The notes: generated by a model not told the origin, from the letters alone. 64,000 bases of DNA from Methylohalobius sp964654415 (GCA_964654415.1 CAZZIP010000014.1:1-64000), one strand, 5' to 3'. Positions 53,293 through 62,425 are shown, numbered from the stretch's first letter. Numbers and translations: made by a program.

Positions 53293-53721
53293 ATGAAAAC
53301 TTTTAGCGCCAAACCCAACGCAGTCAAACGTGACTGGTACGTCGTCGACGCCGATGGGAAGGTACTAGGACGCCTTGCCAGCGAAATCGCCAGACGCCTT
53401 AGGGGTAAACACAAGCCGGAATATACCCCTCACGTGGATACCGGCGACTACATCATCGTCATCAATGCGGAGAAGATCAAAGTCACCGGCCGCAAGGAAC
53501 AGCAGAAGGTATATTATCACCACAGCGGTTATCCCGGCGGGCTCAAGTCGATCACTTTGGCCAAACAGCGCCTCCAGCATCCGGAACGGATCATCGAGGC
53601 CGCCGTGCGGGGAATGTTGCCGAAAAATCCTTTGGGGCGTGCTATGTTCCGCAAACTTAAGGTATACGCCGGCCCGAATCACAATCACCAAGCCCAACAA
53701 CCCAAAGCTTTGGAATTATAG
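53293..53721 (+). CDS. rplM: 50S ribosomal protein L13
   Basis: The 142-aa product has the full bacterial L13 sequence pattern: MKTFSAKPNAVKRDWYVVDA, GKVLGRLASEIARRLRGKHK, HVDTGDYIIVINAEKIKVTG, and the ending RKLKVYAGPNHNHQAQQP. It is a core component of the large subunit. It is followed by rpsI after 11 bp, the conserved bacterial pair, which marks the return from the island to core genome. Confidence 0.99.
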   Translation: MKTFSAKPNAVKRDWYVVDADGKVLGRLASEIARRLRGKHKPEYTPHVDTGDYIIVINAEKIKVTGRKEQQKVYYHHSGYPGGLKSITLAKQRLQHPERIIEAAVRGMLPKNPLGRAMFRKLKVYAGPNHNHQAQQPKALEL

Positions 53722-53732
53722 AAGTACGAATC

Positions 53733-54128
53733 ATGGCACAAATGCAATATAACTACGGCACTGGTCGCCGCAAAAGTGCGGTCGCGCGCGTTTTCCTAAA
53801 GCCTGGATCGGGTCAGATCGTGGTAAACCGTAAACCTGTGGACGAGTATTTCGGCCGCAAGACCGACTCCATGCTCGTGCGGCAGCCGTTGGAATGCGTT
53901 GCGCAGGCTGACAAATTCGATATCATGGTTACGGTTAAAGGTGGAGGGCCTACCGGCCAGGCAGGTGCCATCCGCCACGGGTTGGCCAGAGCTTTAGTCG
54001 ATTACGACGAAAACCTGCGCCCCCTCTTGCGCAAGGCCGGTTACCTCACCCGCGATGCCCGGGAGGTAGAACGCAAAAAAGTCGGCCTGCACAAGGCCCG
54101 CAAACGCCCGCAGTACTCCAAACGCTGA
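53733..54128 (+). CDS. rpsI: 30S ribosomal protein S9
   Basis: The 131-aa protein has the S9 core YGTGRRKSAVARVFLKPGSG and VVNRKPVDEYFGRK, plus the C-terminal tail GLHKARKRPQYSKR that reaches the P-site tRNA. Its partner rplM is 11 bp upstream. It is followed at once by tRNA-Gln. Confidence 0.99.
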   Translation: MAQMQYNYGTGRRKSAVARVFLKPGSGQIVVNRKPVDEYFGRKTDSMLVRQPLECVAQADKFDIMVTVKGGGPTGQAGAIRHGLARALVDYDENLRPLLRKAGYLTRDAREVERKKVGLHKARKRPQYSKR

Positions 54129-54136
54129 TTCTCGAT

Positions 54137-54210
54137 TGGGGGATCGTCTAGCGGCAGGACAGCGGACTCTGACTCCGTTAACCGAGGTTCGAATCCTCGT
54201 CCCCCAGCCA
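54137..54210 (+). tRNA. tRNA-Gln(CTG)
   Basis: The 74-nt sequence folds as a complete cloverleaf: acceptor TGGGGGA with TCCCCCA, D arm with AGCGGCAGGAC, anticodon loop in GGACTCTGACTCC (anticodon CTG), T arm GAGGTTCGAATCCTC, encoded CCA at 54208-54210. It begins eight bases after the rpsI stop and may be cotranscribed with it. Confidence 0.95.
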
Positions 54211-54216
54211 TCTCGG

Positions 54217-54244
54217 AAGCCGCCAGGCAAAGGCGGCTTTTTCT
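54217..54244 (+). terminator. Intrinsic terminator after tRNA-Gln
   Basis: AAGCCGCC and GGCGGCTT form an 8-bp GC-rich stem with a seven-base loop (AGGCAAA), followed by TTTTCT. It ends seven bases before the ccmB start codon, so ccmB must be transcribed from read-through or from a promoter overlapping this element. Confidence 0.8.
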
Positions 54245-54251
54245 TGCGGCT

Positions 54252-54929
54252 ATGAAAGCTTTGTTGCTTGCCTTTTGGGCTGTTCTGCGAAGAGACCTTT
54301 TGCTGGCCTTCCGCCACCGCGCAGAGCTGGCCAATCCCCCCTTGTTTTTCGTCCTGATCGTAAGCCTCTATCCGCTCGGCATCAGCCCACATCCGGAGAT
54401 CCTGCGAACCATCGCTCCGGGAGCCGTGTGGATCGCTGCCCTTCTGGCGGCGCTTCTTTCTTTGGAAAACCTGTTTCGGACTGACTTTCACGACGGCACC
54501 TTAGAACAGCTTTTGCTTAGCCCCTACCCGCTTGCCCTTTTGCTCATCGCCAAGGTTCTGGCGCACTGGCTGGTCAGCGGATTGCCACTTTTGCTTATGG
54601 CGCCGCTTCTTGGCCTGTTGCTCGACCTGCCGGCAGCCAGCCTTTGGGCGCTGATCGCCACCCTGGCCCTGGGAACCCCGCTCCTCAGCCTGATCGGCGC
54701 CATCGGCACGGCTTTGACCGTAGGATTAAGGCGCGGCGGAATCCTGCTCACGCTGCTGGTGCTGCCTTTGTACATTCCGATACTGATTTTCGCCACCGCT
54801 GCGGTAACAGCAGCAGCGGCTGGAGCGCCTATTTCCGGCCAACTGTATTTTCTGGCCGCGCTCTTGGTGCTGGCCCTTACTCTGGTTCCTTTTGCTCTGG
54901 CGGCAGCAGTGCGCATCAGTTTGAGCTGA
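54252..54929 (+). CDS. ccmB: Heme exporter membrane protein CcmB
   Basis: CcmB is the membrane subunit of the CcmAB transporter, which releases holo-CcmE from CcmC. The 225-aa protein has six hydrophobic helices and family sequence LRRDLLLAFRHRAELANPPL, FFVLIVSLYPLGISPHPEIL, SLENLFRTDFHDGTLEQLLL. Its usual ATPase partner ccmA, normally directly upstream and overlapping, is absent; tRNA-Gln lies there. There is no good ribosome site before the ATG. Confidence 0.94.
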   Translation: MKALLLAFWAVLRRDLLLAFRHRAELANPPLFFVLIVSLYPLGISPHPEILRTIAPGAVWIAALLAALLSLENLFRTDFHDGTLEQLLLSPYPLALLLIAKVLAHWLVSGLPLLLMAPLLGLLLDLPAASLWALIATLALGTPLLSLIGAIGTALTVGLRRGGILLTLLVLPLYIPILIFATAAVTAAAAGAPISGQLYFLAALLVLALTLVPFALAAAVRISLS

Positions 54930-54978
54930 GTTCAAGCGGTTTTCTGATATTATCTTATTATTTCGATCTCAATAACCT

Positions 54979-55752
54979 ATGTGGGCGTTCTTGCACAAGC
55001 TGGCTTCCCCAAAGCACTTTTACCACCTCAGCGGCGTCTGGATTCCTTGGCTGGGGGGGATTAGCTGCGTGCTTTTAGCCGTCGGCTTGTACCTAGGGCT
55101 TTGGGTGGCCCCGCCCGATTATCAGCAAGGGGAGGCGTATCGGATTATTTACGTCCACGTTCCAGCAGCGTGGATGTCGTTGTTTGCCTACGTGTTTATG
55201 GCAGCCGCCGGGGCTGTTGGCCTGATCTGGAACCTCAAGCTCGCGGAAGTGTTGGCGGTAAGCTCTGCCCCGATCGGAGCAGCGTTTACCTTTTTGGCCC
55301 TGACCACTGGCGCCATCTGGGGCAAACCGATGTGGGGAACGTTTTGGGTTTGGGATGCGCGGCTGACCTCTGAACTGATCCTGTTGTTTTTGTATCTTGG
55401 CTATATGGCTTTGACCGGCGCCATCGAAGACCCCCGCACCGCGGCTCGTGCCGGCGCGATCTTGGCCATTGTCGGCAGCGTCAACATTCCCATCATCCAT
55501 TACTCGGTGGAGTGGTGGAATACCCTACATCAAGGGCCGACTGTCACTCGCTTTGACAAACCGGCTATTCACTCCAGCATGTTGTGGCCGTTGCTTCTGA
55601 TGGCGCTGGCCTTTCAGATGTATTTCTTCACCGTGCTGCTGATGCGGGCGCGGGTCGAATTGCTCAGGCGCGAGCGGCGTAGCCGCTGGGTGCGGGAACT
55701 GCTTGGGAACTCAGCCGGCCAGATAGCTTCAAATTGTAAGGTGATCCCATGA
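54979..55752 (+). CDS. ccmC: Heme handling protein CcmC
   Basis: CcmC loads heme onto CcmE in the periplasm. The 257-aa protein has six transmembrane helices and the WWD (tryptophan-rich) loop GKPMWGTFWVWDARLTSELI flanked by conserved His residues (YVHVPAAWM and HYSVEWWNTLHQG). It starts 49 bp after ccmB and overlaps ccmD by four bases. Confidence 0.96.
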   Translation: MWAFLHKLASPKHFYHLSGVWIPWLGGISCVLLAVGLYLGLWVAPPDYQQGEAYRIIYVHVPAAWMSLFAYVFMAAAGAVGLIWNLKLAEVLAVSSAPIGAAFTFLALTTGAIWGKPMWGTFWVWDARLTSELILLFLYLGYMALTGAIEDPRTAARAGAILAIVGSVNIPIIHYSVEWWNTLHQGPTVTRFDKPAIHSSMLWPLLLMALAFQMYFFTVLLMRARVELLRRERRSRWVRELLGNSAGQIASNCKVIP

Positions 55753-55919
55753 CTTGGTCCGAATTCCTCGCCATGGGCGGGTACGGCGCCTATGTATGGA
55801 GCGCTTATGGTCTGGCGGCGGCAGTGCTGCTCTGGAATCTGATCGTCCCTTGGCTTAGGTGGCGCCTCTTGGTGCGCGAGCTCAGGCGGTTTTTGGCGCA
55901 GGAGAAGCAACCCTCATGA
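55749..55919 (+). CDS. ccmD: Heme exporter protein CcmD
   Basis: A short 56-aa membrane protein (MTWSEFLAMGGYGAYVWSAY... then a hydrophobic helix and basic tail). The MGGYGAYVWSAYG motif is characteristic of CcmD, which stabilises the CcmABC complex and its release of CcmE. It overlaps ccmC and ccmE by four bases each. Confidence 0.92.
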   Translation: MTWSEFLAMGGYGAYVWSAYGLAAAVLLWNLIVPWLRWRLLVRELRRFLAQEKQPS

Positions 55920-56377
55920 CGGCTAGACAAAAACGCATGCTGTTAGTCGGGACCATCGTCGTGGGAATCAGCATTGCCGCTTTTCTCGCCTTGGCGGCCT
56001 TTCAAAAAAACCTATTATATTTTTACACTCCATCCCAGATTCAGGCCGGTCAAGCGCCGAACGGGTATAGTTTGCGAGTCGGCGGATTGGTGGAGCAAGG
56101 CAGCGTCTGGCGCGACCCCCAAAGCCTAGCCGTGCGGTTTGTCCTCACTGATGGTGCAGCCAAGGTAACTGTATTTTACGAAGGCATTCTGCCGGACCTA
56201 TTCCGGGAGGGCCAGGGGATTATCGCCATCGGTCAATTGCAGCCGGATGGGACTTTCCAGGCAACCCAAGTACTCGCCAAACACGATGAAAACTATATGC
56301 CGCCGGAAGTCGCCGCAGCGCTCAAGCAAAGCGGCAAGTCGCCATCGGTGAACGAGTTCAGACAGGGGAAACCATGA
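55916..56377 (+). CDS. ccmE: Cytochrome c-type biogenesis heme chaperone CcmE
   Basis: CcmE binds heme covalently via a His and carries it to CcmFH. The 153-aa protein has one N-terminal anchor helix (RMLLVGTIVVGISIAAFLAL) and an OB-fold. The heme-binding motif AKHDENYMPPEV has the conserved His and Tyr. The start MTARQKRM was chosen because it overlaps the ccmD stop; a longer upstream reading overlaps ccmD in another frame. Confidence 0.95.
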   Translation: MTARQKRMLLVGTIVVGISIAAFLALAAFQKNLLYFYTPSQIQAGQAPNGYSLRVGGLVEQGSVWRDPQSLAVRFVLTDGAAKVTVFYEGILPDLFREGQGIIAIGQLQPDGTFQATQVLAKHDENYMPPEVAAALKQSGKSPSVNEFRQGKP

Positions 56378-58350
56378 CCGCGGAAATCGGCCAACTGTCT
56401 CTGATCCTGGCCTGGCTGATGGCCGCCATGCAAGCGTTCTTCCCCTTGGCTGGCGCGTTCTTGAAATACCCTCTGTGGATGGCGGTGGGGCGCCCGGCCG
56501 CCCGCGCCCAAGGCTTGTTTCTGGCGGTGGCTTTCTGGTGCCTAGTGCAGGCGTTCATCGTCAACGACTTTTCCCTGCTTTACGTTGCCGAGCACTCCAA
56601 CTCGGCTCTACCCTTGTTTTACCGGATCAGCGCTGTCTGGGGCGCGCATGAAGGGTCGGTGCTGCTGTGGGCGCTTATCTTAGGGCTATGGACAGGCGCG
56701 GTGAGCGTTTTCAACCGGGGGCTCGCCGAGCCTTTCGTAGCCAGGGTGTTAGGGGTAATGGGTCTAATTAGCGTAGGGATCCTGGCGTTCATTTTATTTA
56801 CCTCCAATCCCTTTGAGCGCCTGACTCCCGTCCCTCCAGATGGCCAAGACCTCAATCCCTTGCTGCAGGACTTTGGCTTAGCCGTTCATCCTCCGATGTT
56901 GTACATGGGCTATGTGGGCTTGGCGGTTCCGTTTAGCTTTGCCATCGCCGCTTTGCTTTCCGGTTCGTTGGACCCTGCTTGGGCGCGCTGGTCCAGGCCT
57001 TGGACTTTAGTTTCCTGGGCGTTTCTTACCTTGGGGATTACCCTCGGTTCATGGTGGGCTTATTACGAGCTGGGCTGGGGAGGCTGGTGGTTCTGGGACC
57101 CGGTGGAAAACGCCTCGTTCATGCCCTGGCTGATGGCAACGGCCCTAATCCATTCGCTGGCGGTGACCGAAAAGCGCGGCGCATTCAAAACCTGGACCGT
57201 GCTGCTTGCGATCTTTGCCTTCTCTTTGAGCCTGCTTGGGATGTTTCTGGTGCGCTCGGGCGTTTTGGTCTCGGTCCACGCCTTTGCCAACGATCCCAAG
57301 CGCGGGCTATTCATCCTCGTCTTTTTGGGACTGGTGATCGGCGCCTCGCTTTTTCTTTACGCCTTGCGCGCTCCAAAAGTCAAAGACCATGCCCGTTTTC
57401 ATTGGTTTTCTAGAGAGTCCTTGCTGCTTGTCAACAATATCTTGCTAGTGACCGCAGCAGCCAGTGTGCTTTTGGGCACTCTCTATCCGCTAGCGCTCGA
57501 TGCTTTAGGGTTGGGCAAGATTTCAGTCGGCCCGCCTTACTTTGCGAGCGTCTTTGCCCCGGTGGCGGCGCCGATTTTCGTTCTCGCTGGAATAGGCCCG
57601 CTGATGGCTTGGCGGCAGGGGGAAGCCGCCCAGATCTGGCGCAAGGTATGCTGGATGATCCCACTCAGCCTGGGCGCTGCGGTCGCCATCAGTGCAGTCT
57701 TCTTTGACCTTAGGCATTTCAAAACCTTGGCGGCAATAAGCTGTGCCCTGTGGCTGGCCGCCACCTCGCTTTTGCCCTTAGTCCAGCGTCTGAGAAATCG
57801 GCCGGGTCTGGCTGGCCTTCACCAGCCTGGCGGTTTTTACGGCATGACCTTGGCTCACCTGGGGCTTGCGGTATTTCTGTTCGGGGTAGCCGTTTCCAAC
57901 CAGTACAGCGCCGAGAAGACAACCCGCCTCTCTCCTGGCCAGTCTGTGGAGCTTCTCGGTTATACTTTCCTCTTCAAAGGGATACAAGAATCCGAAGGCC
58001 CCAATTATCGTTCAGACATAGGCTGGTTTGAGATACATGCTAACGGCAAGAAAATCGCCGAACTCCGACCTGAAAAACGCTTCTACCGAGTTCAACGCAG
58101 CGTGATGACCGAGGCAGCTATCGATTGGGGTTTGGGTCGCGATCTCTACGTCGCGTTGGGCGAGGCGCTGGAAGGCGATTCCTGGAGCGTGAGAGTGTAC
58201 GTAAGGCCTGGAGTACGCTGGATTTGGCTGGGGGGAAGCTTGATCGCTCTGGGTGGCCTTTTGGCTGCAGCCGACCGGCGCTACCGGATCGCCAAAGTTT
58301 ATACGCGCACGCCCGCAGGTGTGCTCGAATCCACGTCGGCGCCTTGTTGA
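56374..58350 (+). CDS. ccmF: Cytochrome c heme lyase subunit CcmF
   Basis: CcmF, with CcmH, attaches heme to apocytochrome c. The 658-aa integral membrane protein has about 14 helices, the WGAHEGSVLLW segment near residue 88, and the WWD domain (WWAYYELGWGGWWFWDPVEN, residues about 229-248). The conserved GMFLVRSGVLVSVHAFANDP with the heme-ligand His is also present. Overlaps ccmE by four bases and precedes ccmG by 5 bp. Confidence 0.97.
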   Translation: MTAEIGQLSLILAWLMAAMQAFFPLAGAFLKYPLWMAVGRPAARAQGLFLAVAFWCLVQAFIVNDFSLLYVAEHSNSALPLFYRISAVWGAHEGSVLLWALILGLWTGAVSVFNRGLAEPFVARVLGVMGLISVGILAFILFTSNPFERLTPVPPDGQDLNPLLQDFGLAVHPPMLYMGYVGLAVPFSFAIAALLSGSLDPAWARWSRPWTLVSWAFLTLGITLGSWWAYYELGWGGWWFWDPVENASFMPWLMATALIHSLAVTEKRGAFKTWTVLLAIFAFSLSLLGMFLVRSGVLVSVHAFANDPKRGLFILVFLGLVIGASLFLYALRAPKVKDHARFHWFSRESLLLVNNILLVTAAASVLLGTLYPLALDALGLGKISVGPPYFASVFAPVAAPIFVLAGIGPLMAWRQGEAAQIWRKVCWMIPLSLGAAVAISAVFFDLRHFKTLAAISCALWLAATSLLPLVQRLRNRPGLAGLHQPGGFYGMTLAHLGLAVFLFGVAVSNQYSAEKTTRLSPGQSVELLGYTFLFKGIQESEGPNYRSDIGWFEIHANGKKIAELRPEKRFYRVQRSVMTEAAIDWGLGRDLYVALGEALEGDSWSVRVYVRPGVRWIWLGGSLIALGGLLAAADRRYRIAKVYTRTPAGVLESTSAPC

Positions 58351-58355
58351 ATATA

Positions 58356-58886
58356 ATGCTCAAGTACCTTTTACCGTTGGTTTTATTTGCCGCCCTGCTC
58401 GTCCTCCTCGGCATAGGCCTTTCTCTCAACCCGCGCGAAGTTCCCTCGCCCCTGATCGGCAAACCTGCCCCTAGCTTTGAGCTGCCGAGCTTGGACGATC
58501 CCAACCAAACCGTCTCCGACGGGATTTTCCAAGGCAAAGTCAGCCTACTCAACGTCTGGGCTTCCTGGTGTATGGCCTGCCGGCAGGAGCATCCGGTATT
58601 GTTGGAACTCAAGCGCCGCGGCGAAGCCATGATCGTAGGGCTCAACTACAAGGATAGTCCAGAGGCGGCTCGATCGCTATTGGAACAATTTGGCAACCCT
58701 TACCAAGTCAACGCCTTCGACGGCGATGGCAGAGTGGCGATCGATTGGGGCGTGTACGGAGTTCCGGAAACCTTCGTCATCGACAAGCATGGGATCATCC
58801 GTTACAAGCACATTGGCGCCCTCACTCCTGAGGACTGGGAGCAGAAACTCGCCCCCCTCGTCCGCTACTTGGAGAAACAGCCGTGA
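58356..58886 (+). CDS. ccmG: Thiol:disulfide interchange protein CcmG (DsbE)
   Basis: CcmG is a membrane-tethered thioredoxin that keeps the apocytochrome CxxCH thiols reduced. The 176-aa protein has an N-terminal anchor (LLPLVLFAALLVLLGIGLSL) and a thioredoxin fold. The active site is ASWCMACRQEHPVL, and GVYGVPETFVIDKHGIIRY with the cis-Pro loop follows. The start MLKYLLPL after the ccmF stop was chosen over a longer out-of-context reading that overlaps ccmF. Confidence 0.96.
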   Translation: MLKYLLPLVLFAALLVLLGIGLSLNPREVPSPLIGKPAPSFELPSLDDPNQTVSDGIFQGKVSLLNVWASWCMACRQEHPVLLELKRRGEAMIVGLNYKDSPEAARSLLEQFGNPYQVNAFDGDGRVAIDWGVYGVPETFVIDKHGIIRYKHIGALTPEDWEQKLAPLVRYLEKQP

Positions 58887-59329
58887 GATTCTTGCCACTT
58901 CTGATCCTTTTATTGGCTGCCTCAGCCCTGGCTGGAACCGAAGTGCGCCAGTTTCCCGATCCCCAGTTGGAGGCCCGTTACCTACACCTGATCGAAGAAC
59001 TGCGTTGCCTGGTCTGCCAGAATCAATCTCTCGCCGATTCCAACGCGGACCTGGCCGAAGACTTGCGGGGCGAGGTTTACGCCATGCTGCTGGCCGGCAA
59101 GACGGATCGGGAAATCGTCGATTTTCTGGTCGACCGCTACGGCGATTTTATCCTGTATCGTCCGCCGCTCAAGACAGTTACCGTCCCGCTTTGGCTTGCG
59201 CCGTTTGCCATTTTAGTTTTTGGAATGATTTTTTTGTGGCGGCTCATCCGCCGTCGCAGTATCGGGGCAGCCTTTGGTAACTGCCCAACAGCGTCCAAGC
59301 AAGCGCCGATGCATAAAGAAGACCCATGA
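58883..59329 (+). CDS. ccmH: Cytochrome c-type biogenesis protein CcmH
   Basis: CcmH reduces the apocytochrome disulfide within the heme lyase complex. The 148-aa protein has a signal peptide (LPLLILLLAASALAGTE), the conserved LRCLVCQNQSLADSNADLAE motif with the redox CxxC, and a C-terminal membrane anchor (WLAPFAILVFGMIFLWRLI). It is the short, non-fused form, and the TPR part is encoded by the next gene. Confidence 0.96.
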   Translation: MRFLPLLILLLAASALAGTEVRQFPDPQLEARYLHLIEELRCLVCQNQSLADSNADLAEDLRGEVYAMLLAGKTDREIVDFLVDRYGDFILYRPPLKTVTVPLWLAPFAILVFGMIFLWRLIRRRSIGAAFGNCPTASKQAPMHKEDP

Positions 59330-60516
59330 CCGTCTTCTGGCTGGTTGTCATAGGGCTTGTACTGCTCGCCTACGGGCTGTTTTGGTTGAGCCTTGCCCGA
59401 TCTCAAAATCGCTTGACAGAACAGCAAAACGCCAATCTTGCCGTGCATCAAAATCGCCTTGCAGAATTGGAGCAAGAGCTCAACGTCGGCAAGATCGCGC
59501 GTGCCCAATTCGATGAACTGGTTGCGGAACTGGAGTTGGAACTTGGCGATTTGCCCGCCTCAACGCAAACCGACCGCAGCGCACGCTTTAAAGGCCTAGC
59601 AGCGCTTGTGGCCGCTTTGGCCGTCCTTCCCATGCTCGCCTTAGCGGTGTATTTCAACCTCGGACGTCCTGATCTGATCGGTGGCAAAGTCGGGCACACG
59701 GAAGCTAAGGCGACATCCGATTCTTTAGATGCCGTAATTCAACGCCTGGAACAACACCTCGCGCAAAATCCCGACGATCCAGAAGGATGGGCGCTGTTAG
59801 GGCGAAGCTATCAGGCATTGGGGCGAGCCGAGCAAGCCAAGACCGCCTATGAGCGCGCGCTTTCTTTGCTGCCTGACAACTTGGATCTAAAAGCCCGCTA
59901 TGCTGAGGTGCTGGCCGACCTTCAAGGAAGCCTGGCCGGCCAGCCGCAAAGGTTGCTCGAGGAAATTTTAGCCTCCGATCCCAACCACCCTTACGCTCTG
60001 TGGCTGTCCGGCCTTGCAGCGCTCCACGAGGGTGACCGTAACCTGGCGCAGCGATATTGGCAGACCCTGCTCGAGCAGCTGCCCAAAGACAGCGCTGCGG
60101 CGAACCAACTGCGCGAGGTGATGGCCAAGGCCGGACTCACCTCCGACGGCAGCAGCCAGCCGACCCCCCCGGCAAAAGTACAAGTCACAGTCCAGCTTGC
60201 CCCCAGCTTGAATCCCCGTGTCCATCCTGAGGACCCGGTTTACATTTTCGCGCGTGCTGCCGAAGGTCCGCCTATGCCTTTGGCTATCGTGCGCAAACAG
60301 GTCAAAGACCTTCCGCTTACGGTGACGTTGGACGATAGTATGGCCATGTTGCCGCAGTTGAAGCTGTCCAACTTTAAGCGCATCGTCTTGGGCGCTAGGG
60401 TAGCCAAGTCGGGTAACGCCCAAGGGGCACCTGGGGACTTGGAAGGCTGGACAGACGAGGTAGCTGTGGGCGAAGATAGCCAAAAGATCCTAGTCATTGA
60501 TCGGGTGCGTTTATGA
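59326..60516 (+). CDS. ccmI: Cytochrome c-type biogenesis protein CcmI
   Basis: CcmI is the apocytochrome c chaperone. The 396-aa protein has two N-terminal helices around a leucine-zipper-like loop (residues 1-110). A TPR domain at about 130-245 follows (EGWALLGRSYQALGRAEQAK, DLKARYAEVLADLQGSLAGQ, YALWLSGLAALHEGDRNLAQ). The periplasmic C-terminal beta domain has VYIFARAAEGPPMPLAIVRK. Completes the ccmBCDEFGHI set and overlaps pncA by four bases. Confidence 0.93.
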   Translation: MTVFWLVVIGLVLLAYGLFWLSLARSQNRLTEQQNANLAVHQNRLAELEQELNVGKIARAQFDELVAELELELGDLPASTQTDRSARFKGLAALVAALAVLPMLALAVYFNLGRPDLIGGKVGHTEAKATSDSLDAVIQRLEQHLAQNPDDPEGWALLGRSYQALGRAEQAKTAYERALSLLPDNLDLKARYAEVLADLQGSLAGQPQRLLEEILASDPNHPYALWLSGLAALHEGDRNLAQRYWQTLLEQLPKDSAAANQLREVMAKAGLTSDGSSQPTPPAKVQVTVQLAPSLNPRVHPEDPVYIFARAAEGPPMPLAIVRKQVKDLPLTVTLDDSMAMLPQLKLSNFKRIVLGARVAKSGNAQGAPGDLEGWTDEVAVGEDSQKILVIDRVRL

Positions 60517-61091
60517 TCGAACTCAAAGGCGGCGACGCTTTAATTCTCGTCGATGTGCAAAACGATTTCCTTCCAGGCGGGGCTTTGGCGGTCCCAAACG
60601 GCGATCAGGTCGTTCCAGTGCTGAACGAGTATATCGAGCGTTTCTTAGCCAAAAAGCTGCCGATTTTTGCCACTCGCGATTGGCATCCGCCCGATCACTG
60701 CTCGTTCCAGCCCCAAGGCGGTCCCTGGCCGCCGCATTGCATCGCCGGCAGCTTAGGGGCGCAGTTTGCCCCAGGTCTCAAGCTGCCGGAAAACACGCGG
60801 GTGATTTCCAAAGCGACCGATCCTAAGCGCGAGGCCTACTCTGGCTTTGACGGCACCGATCTTGAGCAAAAACTTCGCCAGCTAGGCATCCGGCGCTTGT
60901 TCATAGGGGGACTTGCGACCGACTACTGCGTGCTCAATACCGTCAAAGGTGCTTGCCGCTTGGGGTTTGAGGTCTTTGTGCTGACAGATGCGGTGCGCGC
61001 GGTCAACGCCCATCCTGGCGATGAACAAAAAGCCCTAGACGAGATGCAGCGTCAAGGAGCCCGCTTCATCACCCTGAAGGACCTAAGATGA
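60513..61091 (+). CDS. pncA: Nicotinamidase PncA
   Basis: This enzyme deamidates nicotinamide to nicotinate in NAD salvage. The 192-aa isochorismatase-fold protein has the catalytic triad and metal site visible: VDVQNDFLPGGALAVPNGD (Asp), RDWHPPDHCSF (metal-binding Asp/His residues), KATDPKREAYSGFDG (Lys region) and GLATDYCVLNTVKGACRLGF (nucleophilic Cys). It overlaps ccmI and the following pncB gene, so NAD salvage is appended to the ccm operon. Confidence 0.93.
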   Translation: MIELKGGDALILVDVQNDFLPGGALAVPNGDQVVPVLNEYIERFLAKKLPIFATRDWHPPDHCSFQPQGGPWPPHCIAGSLGAQFAPGLKLPENTRVISKATDPKREAYSGFDGTDLEQKLRQLGIRRLFIGGLATDYCVLNTVKGACRLGFEVFVLTDAVRAVNAHPGDEQKALDEMQRQGARFITLKDLR

Positions 61092-62425
61092 ACTCAGCCC
61101 TCCTCACCGACTTGTATCAGCTTACCATGCTCCAGGCCTACTGGTACGAGCGGATGGAGGAGATGGCTGTGTTTGAACTTTTCGTGCGCAAGTTTCCTAA
61201 AGAGCGCAATTTCCTCGTCGCGGCAGGGTTGGAACAGGCGCTTGAGTATCTGGAACGCTTAGCTTTCAGCGACGAGGAGTGCCAGTTCCTAGCCCAAAGC
61301 GGCTTTTTCGATCCCAGGTTCATCGAGCAATTAAAAACTTTTCGGTTTACCGGCGATGTAGACGCCATGCCCGAGGGGACGATTTTTTTCCCCAACGAGC
61401 CGATCCTGCGCGTCACTGCCCCCCTACCCCAAGCGCAGCTCGTGGAGACCAGGCTGATCAACTTGCTGCAGTTCCAGACTTTGATCGCCTCCAAAGCGGC
61501 TAGATGCGTACTCGCTGCCCCAGGGAAGCTTTTGGTGGATTTCGGCCTGCGCCGCGCCCATGGCTCCGAAGCTGGACTCCTCGCCGCTCGTGCTGCTTAC
61601 ATAGCCGGCTTTGCTGGCACTTCCAACGTTCTGGCTGGAATGCGCTTTGGGGTCCCTATCTTCGGCACTATGGCTCATTCCTACATCATGGCCCATGACG
61701 ATGAGCAAACCGCCTTTCGGGAATTCGCCAGGTCTCAACCCCACAACGTAGTCCTTCTGATCGACACCTACGATACTCTAAAAGCGGTGGACAAAGTCAT
61801 CGCCCTGGCGCCCGAACTGGCCAAAGAAAACATCAAGATCAAGGCAGTGCGCATCGATAGTGGAGATCTGGAAGCCTTGGCTTTTGCTGTGCGCCGCAAG
61901 CTGGACGCGGCAGGTTTTGAAGAGATCGGCATCTTCGCCAGCGGCGACCTGGATGAATACCTGTTAAAGAGATTCTCAGATCACGGCGCCCCCATCGACG
62001 GCTTCGGCGTCGGCACCAAGCTCACTACCTCCAGCGACGCCCCTTACCTCAATAGCGCCTACAAGCTCCAGGAATACGCCGGCCTCCCTAGGCGCAAGGT
62101 TTCAGAGGGCAAACAGACCTGGCCCGGACGCAAGCAAGTATACCGCTACTATAATTCAGACGGCCGCTTCCAAAAGGACATCCTCACCATCCTGGATGAT
62201 GAACTTTTGGACGGCGAACCTCTGCTTCAGCCGGTGATGCGGGCAGGAAAACGCCTCGCACCGCCCGAGCCGCTGGCCGCCATTCGAGCGCGCTGCGCCA
62301 TCCAGCTCAAGGCGCTCCCGGAAGCCCTCAAAGCGCTAGAATCAATCTCCGACTACCCGGTCGAAATCTCTTCGAGACTGGTGCGTTTGACTGCAGAAAC
62401 CGATCTCAGGTTAGGGCTAAATTGA
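61088..62425 (+). CDS. pncB: Nicotinate phosphoribosyltransferase
   Basis: This enzyme converts the nicotinate made by PncA to nicotinate mononucleotide using PRPP. The 445-aa protein has the family start LLTDLYQLTMLQAYWYERME, the substrate-binding FGLRRAHGSEAGLLAARAAY, GTMAHSYIMAHDDEQTAFRE, and the PRPP-binding IRIDSGDL-type VRIDSGDLEALAFAV, followed by DGFGVGTKLTTSSDAPYLNS. It shares a four-base overlap with pncA, matching their consecutive steps. Confidence 0.95.
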   Translation: MNSALLTDLYQLTMLQAYWYERMEEMAVFELFVRKFPKERNFLVAAGLEQALEYLERLAFSDEECQFLAQSGFFDPRFIEQLKTFRFTGDVDAMPEGTIFFPNEPILRVTAPLPQAQLVETRLINLLQFQTLIASKAARCVLAAPGKLLVDFGLRRAHGSEAGLLAARAAYIAGFAGTSNVLAGMRFGVPIFGTMAHSYIMAHDDEQTAFREFARSQPHNVVLLIDTYDTLKAVDKVIALAPELAKENIKIKAVRIDSGDLEALAFAVRRKLDAAGFEEIGIFASGDLDEYLLKRFSDHGAPIDGFGVGTKLTTSSDAPYLNSAYKLQEYAGLPRRKVSEGKQTWPGRKQVYRYYNSDGRFQKDILTILDDELLDGEPLLQPVMRAGKRLAPPEPLAAIRARCAIQLKALPEALKALESISDYPVEISSRLVRLTAETDLRLGLN

